This document shows positions 13,403 through 24,744 of a stretch of DNA of 64,000 nucleotides, in pieces. A program made the translations under genes and the position numbers. The notes under the pieces are model-generated. The model saw nothing but the letters and a program-made list of their open reading frames with translations. It was not told the DNA's origin and searched no databases. Position 1 is the first letter of the stretch, and every line of letters begins with the position of its first letter. Source of the stretch: Parastagonospora avenae f. sp. tritici 18332-5 (taxonomy: Eukaryota; Ascomycota; Dothideomycetes; Pleosporales; Phaeosphaeriaceae); NCBI GenBank assembly GCA_022559985.1, contig JAFJTR010000107.1, positions 1 to 64,000 of the forward strand, read 5' to 3'.

Positions 13403-14840
13403 GGTGAATTCGGCACCCAGGGGCAATTGGTTCCGTCCAAACGGAAACTTCGCTCTCGTACAGGGCACACCGCAGATGCAGTCGGCGCGTGGTCAACGGT
13501 GCTAACAGTCAGCCGTGCAACACCACGGATGCACCGGCAAGCAGTACAGAGACAGGCGATCACTATATTACAGCTTCGAGTAACGACCGACGGGGTAGAT
13601 GTTTGCTGCAATGCAAGGGGCTGGAGGAGATTGAGGTTTGAAAGGCGCAAAGGAGCGACGCAGTGCTGAATGTATGTAGTATGTACGTATGTGGTGCTTA
13701 GTCCACGGTCCGTCCGCAGTGGAGCCCTGGGGAGGAATTCTAGGCATTGCGACAGGCAAACAATGACGTTGCCAAAGGATCGACGCCCTGGCGGTCCTCA
13801 AGTAGAGACGCGCTGACGACTAACGTGATCCACACTCCAGCCACAAGACCATCAAGACGTGTCGCTGGTGCTTCGCACAGCTGTCGCATCGCAGTCGCAA
13901 CACCTGCTGTTGAATAATTCCGTGCTGGGTCCCATCTTGGCCGCCCTCATGCAGCCAACACGGTCCGCCGCGAGCTTACTCAATTGTTTCTCGTATTCGA
14001 CCACGCTGGGCTTATGAGAGACTAATCGGAACCGTCGTCCGCGCGGACCATTCGGCACTTTGGGTAGCCCCTTCTGGACATGATGATGGGGGGAATAGTG
14101 GCTGTGCCTGAGGCCGCGTGTTTGTTGGCAAGCAGAAGGAATGTAGACGCACGGATTTGATGGTTGCACGCAGCTGTCAGAGCAACATCCCAGCATGCAT
14201 GCAGAACATTCTGGGGTCGCCTGCGGCGGTTAGCCGAGCGGCAAGGTACCGGTGCATGACACATGCGACCCTCTGCAGTCTGCGCATCTGCACACTCTGT
14301 CGAACACATTTGGGGACATGGGGAGAACAAATTCGAGAAAGCCGGTGTTGCGGCCCATGGGCGGTCTGGAAGCTCATGTTAGCTTGCAATCGACTAAGCG
14401 TCGACTCAGACGCGGGGAATAGCTAGACTTAGTGGCAATAATCAATGTTCTATTCTCGAATCGCTGATATCTCGAGGTCATCTCCTTCACGTCCCGTGTT
14501 TTCGCGGCGATTTGTCGCTGCCGACCGCGAGAAGAGAGCGAGTGCACGTGACCCTGGATCCGCCTTGGCGTTAGCGCGTCACCCCACAGAACACCAGACA
14601 CGCGTTGATGACGGGGGCATGCCTGAGCACGATATCTGGACGATTCAGGTCCGTCACTTGCAGGACGGGCACAAGCTCAATTGTCAACGCCAATCTTGGG
14701 CATTTGCGCGTAGTCTGGTCCTTTCGCGTAAGTCATAGCTCACCTCAAGCTAGCTCGCCAGTCGCGTCACGCAAGACGCGCATCCACTCATTGGTTCTGC
14801 AGTGGCAGCACATTCGTTAATATTCCACGCATCAAACACC
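13403..14840. other. 1.4-kb shared 5' region, no gene seen
   Basis: This lies between the divergent Caf120-like and BAH-protein genes and probably holds both promoters and long 5' UTRs. Only short frames are present. An isolated tRNA A-box look-alike at 14231-14241 has no matching B box. Confidence 0.5.
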
Positions 14841-16360
14841 ATGCCTCCGCGTAAAAGCAGGGAGCCCTCCTCAAAGAGACGCCTCGAAAGCGAAAGCGAA
14901 AGCGTTGATCGGAGCGTGACGTCAGACGTCGCGACGTCCGATACTGCCTCGAAGAAGCGCAAGGTCGATTGGGCCACCATCGATAAAAAGAAGATCTTCC
15001 CGGGCTTCAAACTACGCCCTGCGAAGATCAAAACGCCTAAAGCATACAAGAAGCAGAAGACGCGAAAGTCTACTGGCGGCAAACCTACCGGTGGTGACTC
15101 GGGAGGATACAACAAAGACGATCCGCTAGACGCAGACATCGTGCAGAAGAACCCGTTCGCTGAAAGCCAACTGAGTGAGACACACTACGTCGTCCAGCCC
15201 GCGTTAGAGTGGGAGAGCACTCAACGCTATCGGAAGTTCACCATCAGCGAAGCCGAGTTCGAAGTCGGCCAGACCATTTTTGTCTCCAAGATTGAGGAGG
15301 AGCAGGATGCCACTAGCGCTATCCAGCACTGGATAGGAAAGGTGCTCGAAGTCCGCGCTGGCGATGCTGCCCACGTCTATCTAAGGGTCTACTGGCTCTA
15401 TCGACCTGAAGATTTGCCTGATGGCCGGCAACCACACCATGCCGAGGGCGAGCTGATCGCCAGCAATCACATGGACATCATTGAAGCACTAAGCGTCATC
15501 GACCGAGCCACTGTCATACACTGGGACGAAGACCTGGAAAAGTCGATGCCGTTCAAAGATCAGCTCTTCTGGAGACAGACGTTCGACGTGGGCAAGCCGA
15601 AGGGCAGGCAGTTGTCAAAGTTGCGTGCGATGTGTACCGATGAGGCACCCTGCAATCCCGACGAAGGCGTCGTACAGTGTCCTTCCTGCTCCAAATGGCT
15701 ACACTCACGTTGCCTCGAGAAGCGAGCAGTCGCGGATGCACAAGCGAATAACAAGAAGAGAGGCCCCCGCAAATCCTCGAGTGGCCATGTCGACTTCACC
15801 GCAAGCCTCACCACCCTCGGCGAATCGGGACCTACATACCTCACAGTTACCGACCACCGGCCCAAGCAGGACGGTAAACGCTTCAACGTCGACATCGAGT
15901 GCCTGATCTGCAGCGCGCTCATAGAACGTGCCGCCGATGATCTTCCACCCGAGAACGTCGCACCCGACACCATGATCCTCCCCTCCCGAGAAGCTGCCCC
16001 TGCGAAAGCCGAAGATGCAGACTCGGTGATTGGCAACGAAGAGGAGATCCTGGCCCCAGTGAGCCAGGCACCTCAACCTGGTGAGAGCACCACCGAGCCT
16101 TCTCCAGCGTAGTTGACTAAGTCCCCTGCGTAGCCAAACGAGGTCGCGGACGCCCGAGGAAATACCCCAGGCCGAGCTTTGTCGAGGCTACAGCGGAGCT
16201 AGTGCAGTCCTCGATCGACGTGTCGGAGAGCGTAGTCAAGTCGGAGGACCAGACGCCTACTGCGGCACCTGTCAGCAAATCATTATCTGCTGCGGCACCT
16301 ATCAGCGAATCAGTATTTCAGTCTAGCTTCCGCTCGGTCAAGAGGCTGCTTTGGAAGTGA
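14841..16360 (+). CDS. BAH domain, PHD-like finger and AT-hook chromatin protein
   Basis: Two exons (14841-16080 and 16134-16360) encode 488 aa. The 53-bp intron starts GTGAGAGC, contains a TTGACTAAG branch site and ends CGTAG; reading through it stops at 16110-16112, so the second exon is easy to miss. Order of parts: basic Lys/Arg/Ser-rich N-terminus; BAH-type domain around residues 125-245 (FEVGQTIFVSKIEEE, WIGKVLEVRAG, YLRVYWLYRPEDLP, ELIASNHMDIIEALSVIDRATV, FWRQTFD); a Cys-rich PHD-like finger around 265-380 (Cys at VQCPSCSKWLHSRCL and ECLICSAL); then in exon 2 an AT-hook (KRGRGRPRKY). The family reads or organises chromatin. BAH plus PHD is the layout of the Neurospora H3K27me reader EPR-1, but orthology is not shown here. 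Confidence 0.85.
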
Positions 16361-17259
16361 GCATCATCATTCTCCCCGCGGACGGTCTTGCGGAAAAGCG
16401 TGTATACCATTCCTAGTTCTATTTGATACCCTTTTTGCTACATCTTCGGCATGTTGGGAGGTTCTTTGCTTCTACAGTTGCGCATTCTAAATCGTTCTAG
16501 TCCACTTCAGCTTGCATATCATCGATCTGTGCTTTGTATGGTTGAGGGATCCATTGCTCTAGTGTAGCAGTCTAAATAAATATGGAGCGAACACTTTACA
16601 ATGAACTACTGTTTCGCTTCCAGATCACCATCTTTATCAAACATGTTTGACCAAATTACCTAACAATTCAACCTTCACGAGCTCAGCGACCAATTGCTGC
16701 AATAAGGTGCATGCGCTGTCTGAATAACTATACGCACTATGTCGGCGTAATTGAGACAAGCTGTCTCACTTCAAGGCTGTTCCAGCACTTCGTCGCGTTC
16801 TAATAATTCGCTGAGTGGACTCAAGCTCATGTATAATATATCAATTGCTCTTCTTTACCAAGATGCATTTACACAGAGCACCCACGAAATATCGCAGCAT
16901 CTGATGCGCCATCGACTTGCAACTAACCAAAAAAACATCACTGATGGAGCGTTCTCGAACAGCGTACTATCACTATCTCAAAAAGCGACTTGTGAGGTCT
17001 TCTGCTAGTTCGATTGTAAGTCTCGTTGTCAGCACGTTTGTGTAGGTTCTGTTTTCCCCCACGAGTATAGGGAGGATGTTGCTACTAGGATGATTCGAGA
17101 CTTAAATAAGTAGCAACATCTTCCCTATAGACACAAGAAACCACACAATAGGTAAGCAAAAAAGCTCTTTTTGCCACTTTTTAAAGACTTAATATTTGTC
17201 CGAGTAGCAATATTCTTCCCTAGAGATGCAAGAAACTGCACATCAGTTAATTATATACT
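16361..17259. other. AT-rich repeat pocket, no gene
   Basis: This holds the 3' flank of the BAH-protein gene, then AT-rich sequence with many stops in all frames. From 17066 it contains an inverted repeat and a diverged direct repeat (separate entries) next to a solo LTR. Confidence 0.6.
17066..17129. repeat. Inverted repeat, 21-bp arms
   Basis: Arms at 17066-17086 and 17109-17129 are complementary with one mismatch; the spacer is 22 bp. The right arm and the 30 bp after it (17109-17155) recur as a diverged direct copy at 17203-17250, where several differences are C/T or A/G changes. This may be a palindromic remnant of a mobile element. Confidence 0.8.
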
Positions 17260-17264
17260 ATAGC

Positions 17265-17485
17265 TGTCGGATCATAGATATTGTCAATATCTCAGCTACG
17301 CGATCAGCCTGAGCAGCGCACTGATCGCAGCGTCCGAGCAGCGCTCAGACCAGAACCCCTGAGCCCATCTCTTCTGTAGTTCTCCTCCTTCAAATCAATC
17401 CTAGAACAAAAACAATCGTACCGAACAGAATGCATTCCTAGTTATCGTTATTTTCTTTCAGCACTAGTGCGAAGCCCTACCAACA
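17265..17485 (+). mobile_element. Solo LTR (copy A) with 5-bp target-site duplication
   Basis: The 221-bp element begins TGTCGGATCA and ends CCTACCAACA, so it has the TG...CA ends of a retroviral-type LTR. It is flanked on both sides by ATAGC (17260-17264 and 17486-17490), a perfect 5-bp duplication. A second copy lies inverted at 28476-28708. Neither has internal retrotransposon sequence beside it, so each looks like a product of LTR-LTR recombination. Transcriptional orientation and superfamily (Copia or Gypsy) cannot be told from the LTR alone. Confidence 0.9.
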
Positions 17486-17815
17486 ATAGCGTATGAGCAA
17501 AACGCGCCATACTGGGTTCTGGGGCAAATAGCAGAAAGAGCCTTTAGGCTAGCAGCAAACATACAGCACGCTCACAACGACCTACTATATTCAGTAGCAG
17601 GTGATATAGATTCGGAACTGGCTGACACGTTTCGCATAGTGTATGCATGTAACTTTATCCATCTCTGCGACAGAATGACAGATCAATCAATCATCGAAAC
17701 AGAAACGATCATCACAATAGACGCAGAAAATATACCACCAGTAGACTCACAGCATCCCAAACAATCCTTAATCTATAATCTCTCATATTCTTCTAACAAA
17801 ATACTAGCTAAGTAA
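17486..17815 (+). pseudogene. Orphan open frame abutting the solo LTR, likely exon remnant
   Basis: This frame (ATA GCG TAT GAG ...) is open for 109 codons and has no ATG near its start. It ends in TAA at 17813-17815 overlapping a perfect splice donor (AA|GTAAGT). The composition is that of a real protein (WVLGQIAERAFRLAANIQ). The LTR insertion lies exactly at its upstream edge, and the pre-insertion sequence ends in CTATAG, which could be an acceptor. It may be an internal exon of a gene destroyed by the insertion. I do not recognise the protein. Confidence 0.4.
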
Positions 17816-18062
17816 GTTTGCATTCTCGCCCTCCCAGAAAAAAAGCCAGGGCTTGATAAAAAGGGGGTATAATGCCCACTGGTTGTATAAAAAAACGCCA
17901 TCGCTGAATGCTAATCTCCCCATTCCCATTCCCATCCTATCCTATGCTCCGATACGCACTCCAAGGAGAGTGGCAATGTGAATCATAAACGCCATAGAAA
18001 AATGCATAATGTTTCCTTCCCCACGCTTTTGTCATTACCACCCCTTCATCCTCCACGCCAGT

Positions 18063-21000
18063 CTACTCAACAGGCAACTTGTCCTCCCCCACCTTCAGCT
18101 TAACAATCAACCTCGGGTTCAGACCTCCGACCCTAACTACCTGCACGAGCCCCGTCTTCTTCCCACTGCTCGGCTCCAGACTCTGCCTCTTAAGCGGCCT
18201 ATCGCTATCGTCGGCTGCCAGTTTTCTCTTGCGATCGTTTGTGAACCGCGCGAGCATTTCCGGGCGTAGGAAAAGCTTGACGATCTTGCGCTTCTGCTTC
18301 GGCCCCTTAGGCGTCGCAGATGAAGAGGCAGGCGTGGGGGCTTTGATGGTGGGGATGGCTGCTGCGCTGGGTCGGGGAGAGGGGGCAGCTGAAGGTCGAG
18401 GTGATGGCGCGGCGGACGGTCGGGGCGAGGGTGCTGCTGATCCTCTGGCTGAGGCAGATGCCGGACCGAGCTTTGTCTTGATCTTGAGCTTGGTCGTTGT
18501 CGTTGGTAGTGGGATGGGAGAGTGGATGGCTGGTGGTGTGGAGATGCCAGTCGGGATACTGACAGGCGCTGGCGCAGGTCGTGCTGGCGCAGGTCGCGAT
18601 GGCGCCGCAACGACAGGTGCAGGGGAAGGCGCAGGCGGTGGAACCGGTGTCTTCACTATCGGTGCCGGAGTCGCCGGCTTCGATGGCGGTGCTACAACTG
18701 GCGCGGGTGACGGCTTTGGTGTTGGTGCCCGAGACTCAGGCTTGGCAGCTGCTGGAGTAGGTGCACGAGATGCCTTTGCCGACTCTGGCAAAGACGTTGG
18801 AGAATTGACGACCGGTGGGGAGAACATTCCCGACTGCTGTCTCGACTTGGGTGGTCCCGGATCGGCCGATGGAGGCGGAGGCGACCCAGCGGGCTTCAGC
18901 TTCAGCGACATCTTCAGCTTCGGTGCAGACACCGGCGGAGCTGGGGCTTGAACGACAGGTGCTGTCGGCACCAGTGGTGCGGGTGCAGCCACATCTTCGA
19001 CAACTGGGACGTAGGCTGGTTTTGACCTCTTTCGGTAGCCGCCTGTTTGTGTGAAGCGTAGGCGACCTTGTCCAAGGTGCTCCATTCTCCAGTAGCGTGG
19101 CATATGCAGAACGATAGGCAATGTGTTGCGCTTAAGGTGGTCGAACACCATGTTACAGAAGTCCAGGAGCTCCAACATATCGCTGATCGACAGGGTCTTG
19201 GAATTTAGAGCCTCCTCGAGTGCATCCTTCAAGGTCTGGTTGTTTTGAAGGTCTGTCTTCAACCCTCGCTGGGCACCATTTAGGTTCTGCCGGGCAAGCT
19301 GGCTTGCACGGTCCGAGTTATCAGCATCTGTCTCAACTACTAGACCACCAAGAGTATTGTCGGCTGGCTTCTCTGGCGTGTAAACGTCGCCGGTAGCAAT
19401 TTGGCCAATCGCAAAGCTGAAGACCCGCAGAAGCTGTTTCCTGAAATATGGTGACGGATCAGATCGAATGTCGTGCATCAAGAACTTCAACACTGCGTCC
19501 TTTCGCAGCATACCAAGCCGTACCAGACAGTCCCATGCTTTCAGTCGCACATTGTCAGCATTGCCAAGCTGGGCATACTGCAGGAACTCCGATGGCTTAA
19601 AGGGAGTGACGCGATTCGTGATGAGCTTACGTGCGCAGTCAAGGGCAGTTGTCGTGTACACGTTCTGGTACGTTGGTATCCATTCATCAAGACGCTGGTG
19701 GCGTGTGAGCTCTTCGATGGCCTTCTTGGTGAACTCAAACTCATCGCGCTCTGTCTCGGCATCGAGCAGCTCCATATCGCCAGTCTTATTGGCGGTGAGA
19801 CAATCTGCCAGGCAGTGCATCAGAGTCGAGATGTAGTAGTCGTCACTGTATTCGTTGCCCCTGTTGTCATTGTAGCGAATGATGTCGAGGAGGAAACGCT
19901 TTGCTTCCAAAGGTGCTCTGCCGTCCTCGCCCTTGATCTTAGAAATTGCCTTGGGGATAGCGCATTGTATCAGATACAAGCTTCGGTCTGAGAAGTCGTT
20001 CGATCGCGTCATTGGGGAACCTGGGATGCAAAAAAGCTCGCGGAAAGCCTTCTTCAGATGGTACAGGCCCGTCCACTCCGTGCGCTTCAAGGCGCTCTGA
20101 GCCATGACATCGGCGGCATATGTCCGAATACCATGGAAGTATCGATTGTCCATGAGCGTTTTGACCAAGAACGTGGAGATCAATCGATGTCCTTCCTTGC
20201 TGGCCAGGAACTGTATGGATTCGTACTGTGCAACAACGTCCTTGTCTTGTTGCAGCTGGGAGACGTACATGTAGGATGGCATGTCGTTGATGTGGGCTCG
20301 ACATATCCACTCGAAGTCGGCGTCGATGCGGATCCACTCGTAAGCTTCTCCCTCCATCTTGGCCTCGTCTTCAGCAGGCCAGTCGCTGAGTCGCCATTCT
20401 TCTTGCTCTTTTGCTGTTCCAAAGACATCGCCCAGCATGTAGAATGTGACATCCTCTTGAGCTTCACCTGACGCATCGAGTCCAGCCGCGGCAGCCTGCC
20501 GTTCTTTATTTAGACGATTCCGCTTGAGGCGCTTGTACTTTGTGTTGTAGGGAATTTCGACCTTCACATTAGATGAGTTGATGTCAACAATGTGCTCATA
20601 TGGCGTGCCATCGGCTTCGTGTATCCGGATAGTCATGGGACCGACGAAAGTCGGGAATTCGTTTCCAGGCAAAAAGCCATGTGCGCTCTCCTTGGCTTCT
20701 CGCATAAAGTCGTCAGCTGAAAGAGCATTCTCGATAGTTGTGACAGTTGAATCTGCCTGTATCTGTCGAATTTGAAGCTGCACAACTTGCTTCTTCTTGT
20801 TGAACGACGGAAAGCACTCGAAGTTGGGGCATCCTGACCCCACAACCCACTGACTGAAGAACGAGTCGAGCTTCTGATGCCCAACCTTCTCACAGATGTC
20901 AAGGAAGTCTTCTGTCGTGATTGCGCCATTGTCGTATTTGCCTTGACGGGCGTTGAACAATAGCCGGTAGAGACAACGATCAACGCCGTTCTTTCCACTT

Positions 21001-22575
21001 TGTTTCACCAGTCGGTTGTGTAGGATAGAGAGCACCATGAGAGACTTGAGTTCCATGAACTCTTGCTCGGCGTGATCCAGCTGCAGGTATTGGCCAAGGC
21101 GTTGCAGTGAAGGCCGCTTCTTGTCCATTTGTATGACCTTGTCGACCATCAACTTTTGGCGGAATCTCCAGTCGTTTCGTCCGAAGAGCTCGCGCAAGTA
21201 GAGCTCGGCCATGAACCAAGACGCTCCAACGATTATCCAATAGTCGTAGATGTCTCGTGCGATAACATCGACTCCAATCCATTGGCTGGCAACCGCGTGT
21301 ACCAAGACCCTGGTGGTGTGTTCAAGGGGTTCCCAAATTGTCTCTGGAAAGAGCAGCCGGGAGCTACAGATGGAGAAAGAGGCAGTATGAGAAGCGTCGC
21401 AGTCGAGATCGTCCACGAAGGCAAGCTTGTATGCATTGCCAAATGCGTAACTTTGGAACCGCTCTGTGAAGCTGTCAAGCGCTCTTGCAAGCATCATAGC
21501 GCTGTTGCGCACCTCGTCTTCCCTTCCAGGCAGACAGAAGGCGTGTACTTTGATGGCGCTCTCGGCGAGACGTTCTTCGTCGGCAAGGTCGCGGTAGTCG
21601 GAGAGGTCGACGTGCTCGAATGGGCCGATGACGAAGCCGACATGCTGGGGGAGGACAAGCGATTCGCACGTGAAGCTGGCTGTCTTGCGTGAGGAGTCTG
21701 TGGGGTCCAGAATCTGCAGAAAGTTAGCACCATGTTGGATTTGGTCGCAAAAGGATGCATACGTCGTCAGTCAGAACGCCAGAACAGATGACTTGCATCT
21801 CCATGGCTTTCTCCTCCTCGGAGAATCCTGCGTCGTCATCTGAGTCCGACATAACACTGTCCGCTTTGTCCACTCCATTGACGAGCGCCTGGCCGGTGCC
21901 TGATCCTGGCGAGTGCTTGCTGAGCGCATCGCCCATGGTCCGCGGGTACCGGATGGACACGTCGAAGGGACACCTAGTCTCGCCGTCGTCTATGCATGGA
22001 AACAGACAGGACGAGGTGCCGGGAAAGGGCGAGTTGCGCGTGTAGGCATGCGGGAAACGGGAGTCTCCGTCTTCAACCCCGGCGAAATGCAGCCCGTCCC
22101 TGAAGTCGTCCAAGATATAGTCTATCTCCACCTTGAGCGGGGCGTAGAAGGTACCCTGCGCATCGAGAGGCTGGCCGGCTTCCTCAGGCTTCACTTCCCG
22201 TATCTTGACGCTGTCGGGCAGGTACACGACCAGCTCGTCCGCGCCTTCATTGACGTGTCGCTGGATCCGGTCCTTGGGGAAGTGGTATTGGCCGAGGTCG
22301 GTGCCGGGGTACAATGTCATGCGCTGGTGCAGGTTCGAGTAGTTGAAGCTCGCCGTCTGTCCTTCAATCTTGATTTGGGTGGGTTTGAGCTGTCTGGCGT
22401 TGAGGATGACCTCGCGCAGCTGCCCTCTCTCGGGTAATATGTCGAGTGTCGTCTTCCCCGTGACCTGGCGCGGACAGAAGCTGATGTCGAGCTCCAGCGT
22501 CTGCTTCAATAGCTGGAAAGTGTCGCCCGTCGAGGCATCGTCCGGGGCGGCGGCGATCTCGAGGGGCGGCGCCAT
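18063..22575 (-). CDS. TAF2: TFIID subunit 2 (TAF2)
   Basis: Two exons (21764-22575 and 18063-21714) with a 49-bp intron encode 1487 aa. Exon 1 has the N-terminal M1-aminopeptidase-like beta domain (LELDISFCPRQVTGKTTLDI, then YTRNSPFPGTSSCLFPCIDD). Exon 2 continues with the catalytically dead peptidase core (ATHWLGVDV-type segment read as VHAVASQWIGVDV; no HExxH), then ARM/HEAT-like helices up to about residue 1120. The final 300 residues are Ala/Pro-rich with three PSPRPSAA repeats and end in a basic KLFLRPEMLARF-type segment. TAF2 helps TFIID recognise the Initiator region of core promoters. The start at 22575 is the first ATG in frame; no upstream in-frame ATG was seen. Identification rests on the family-wide motifs and length (1200-1500 aa usual). 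Confidence 0.94.
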
Positions 22576-23220
22576 GATGGGCGACGTGATCCCAAAGGTG
22601 CGGCGGTTGATGTCGGCGATAGTCGAGGTCGTGGTTGTTGGTTGATATGAGGGTCGGGCGCGTTGTTCGAAGGAACCGCGACAATGAGACGGGCCGTGCG
22701 TAGCGGCTCAACTTCCGCGCTTCACTAGCGCACTTCACAACTCGACGTCTCTCACTACGTGCGAACTTCTTCACAGAAACGCGACGCCTCCTATGCTGTC
22801 TATTGCTTCACTTTCTTCATTCGAGTTGATTCTAGCGTCTTGTATTTTTATTGTATTCACTTTCATCTAACCATGACTTCGCGCGTACACCCTTTCCGCA
22901 CAACAAAGACTTTCTTCCCTCCAAACAGACACTTGCTCAAAGACATTTGAACCATGTATACTTTCTTCTTCAGACTATTCTCTTTCGCAAGCTCTCCAGT
23001 ACGGTCTGCATGCTTCCTCTGATGGCCATGGACGATATCGCATCTCCTTTGAAGTGTAGGCTGCCTCCTCGGGACCTCTGCTCCGCCACATCTGAGAAAC
23101 ACCACATCTTCTTCAAGTCTGGCGTCGACGTCGACTCTCCATTATTAGAAAATTCCGCTTTATAAAGTCCGATCGCAGCTCCTCATTAATATAGTGCGTA
23201 AGCACCACCTCGGGTTTCCT
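22576..23220. other. 5' region of TAF2, no gene seen
   Basis: Short overlapping frames only. The region probably contains the TAF2 promoter and 5' UTR and the 3' flank of the broken LPAELR gene downstream. Confidence 0.5.
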
Positions 23221-23860
23221 TTACAGAATACGTTTCTGTAGGCTCGAACTAAGACGCGTGAATAACGTATAGTCCTTTGGGCACGACTCATTCATATCGA
23301 TGCCCGTGATGTTAGGAAATCTTGTCAGGATTGACAGGCTCTCCTCATCCCAGTATTCTTGCTCATGGAATTCATAGGGCCAATTCAAGACGTGAAGTCG
23401 AATGGCTCGCACAGCTTGTATCTGCTCCTGGGTACGCTCCTCCAGGAAACGGCGAACAGCAGATGGATCGAAGAATGCGAAAGTGTTATGCGATTATATC
23501 AAATGCGCTGTCTCAGCATGGATGCGTCGGCATACTCGGGTCAGGGCGAAGACATGTGGCTGACTTGCGCGGCTTATACGACGATGACAAAAGCGACCGA
23601 GATGGCAGCGACCAAGACGACCGCGGCAACGAATACAGGGAAGAGAGCGATCCGCTTGATTCTCCCAGAGACGACATTTTCTTAATTTGGACTCGATGAT
23701 GTGGCCACTGAGCACATGCTCGTAGATCATGTATCTGAGCTCTGCGGGTAGGTCCAGAAATCAGAAAGGCGATCTCTTCACACTGTTTTTTTCAGCTCTA
23801 CTCGATCACTGCGCAAACCGCGACTTACACCAAACACTGCTTCAATACTGATCGAAGCAT
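23221..23860 (-). pseudogene. Broken LPAELR (2EXR/F-box-like) gene, copy 1
   Basis: The frame reads LDLPAELRYMIYEHVLSGH, then FALTRVCRRIHAETAHLI, then a stop, then SHNTFAFFDPSAVRRFLEERTQEQ and on to a natural end at 23221. The stop TAA at 23494-23496 lies where intact copy 2 has Tyr (LIVYSHN). A second in-frame TGA (23761-23763) sits just before LDLPAELR, in a 6-bp duplication-like insertion. A putative first exon of 32 nt (23829-23860) with a GTAAGT donor, phase 2, is present upstream. Intact members have an ELR and an ExR motif, as in the 2EXR domain; function is unknown. First of five tandem copies. Confidence 0.8.
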
Positions 23861-24077
23861 GTTGATTGGTTTGGTATCCCGAAGTCTGCGCGTTGTTCCT
23901 GGCGGAGAGTGCATACTTGGATTGTACGCACGAAGAAGGGAAAGAGGAAGAGAAAGTGTGGTGTGTGTGAAGAATTGGTAGAATTGGGGTAGAAGCGCCG
24001 CGATACTAAGGCGCTAGTGTTCATCGATTGCTGGAAACTTTTGGAAATGCGCTGTCGCAGAGCTTCCTCCGCCAATT

Positions 24078-24744
24078 TTATGAAATACGTCGTGCTTCAC
24101 CCGAAAAAAGCCCTGGCAGGACACGCGGACGCTCGAACGTCTCTACGCTCTGAAAGCCCAGCGTGTCAGGTTGCCAGCGACATATATCTACCTTGACGGT
24201 CCGTCCGCCCATCCATATCCAGATACCACCTATCCAAGTCGTGTCTGCCGAAAGTCCATCGTTATGGTAGTTCCATAGCTGCAGATTCCTGAGTCCAACC
24301 ATGCGAGTCAAGTACGCAAGGTCCGACGCCCTCAATACCCTGCGCTCATTGAGCATATTTGTCTTCGAAAAAATCTGTAGCGCCAAAGTACGGATAGCAG
24401 CCTTTTGCTCGGTGCTGAGATCGTTCAGGAACCTGTGAATGGATTTCGTGGTACTGAAGGCGAAAATGTTGTGTGAGTAGACGATAAGGTGGGTTTCGGA
24501 GTAGATCTGGCGGCTGGTGCGCAATAGAGCGAGGAGATTATCGGTGTCGGGAGCGAAGTGCAGCTTTCCGGTGGTTTCGTATAGGGCGTGATGGTTGCCG
24601 CCGAGGGCGTACTCATATATCATGCTCCGTAGTTCGGCGGGTAGGGCGAGGAGGAGTGACACTGGCACAGCGCTGGCACTGCTGCGAGGTGAGTGTTCGG
24701 GTCAGTGAAATGGAAGGTGCGACCTACGATGCGGGCGTCGACAT
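24078..24744 (-). CDS. LPAELR (2EXR/F-box-like) protein, copy 2, intact
   Basis: Two exons: 24728-24744 (17 nt) and 24078-24681, joined in phase 2 across a 46-bp intron with a CACTGAC branch site, giving 206 aa. The start MSTPASSASAVPVSLLL leads into LALPAELRSMIYEYALGG, the family motif. The second motif is TSRQIYSETHLIVYSHNIFAFS, followed by FLNDLSTEQKAAIRTLALQIF. This family is abundant in Pleosporales and related fungi; the LPxELRxxIYxY motif resembles the opening of F-box and 2EXR domains, but no function is established. Neighbours on both sides are paralogues on the same strand. Confidence 0.78.

Noticed and set aside
14231..14241. TAGCCGAGCGG, an exact Pol III A box
   Set aside because: No B box follows at tRNA spacing and no acceptor stem can be drawn, so it is not called a tRNA.
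18079..18951. 290-codon plus-strand open frame
   Set aside because: It is the reverse reading of the Ala/Pro-rich TAF2 tail; Gly-rich composition is a by-product.
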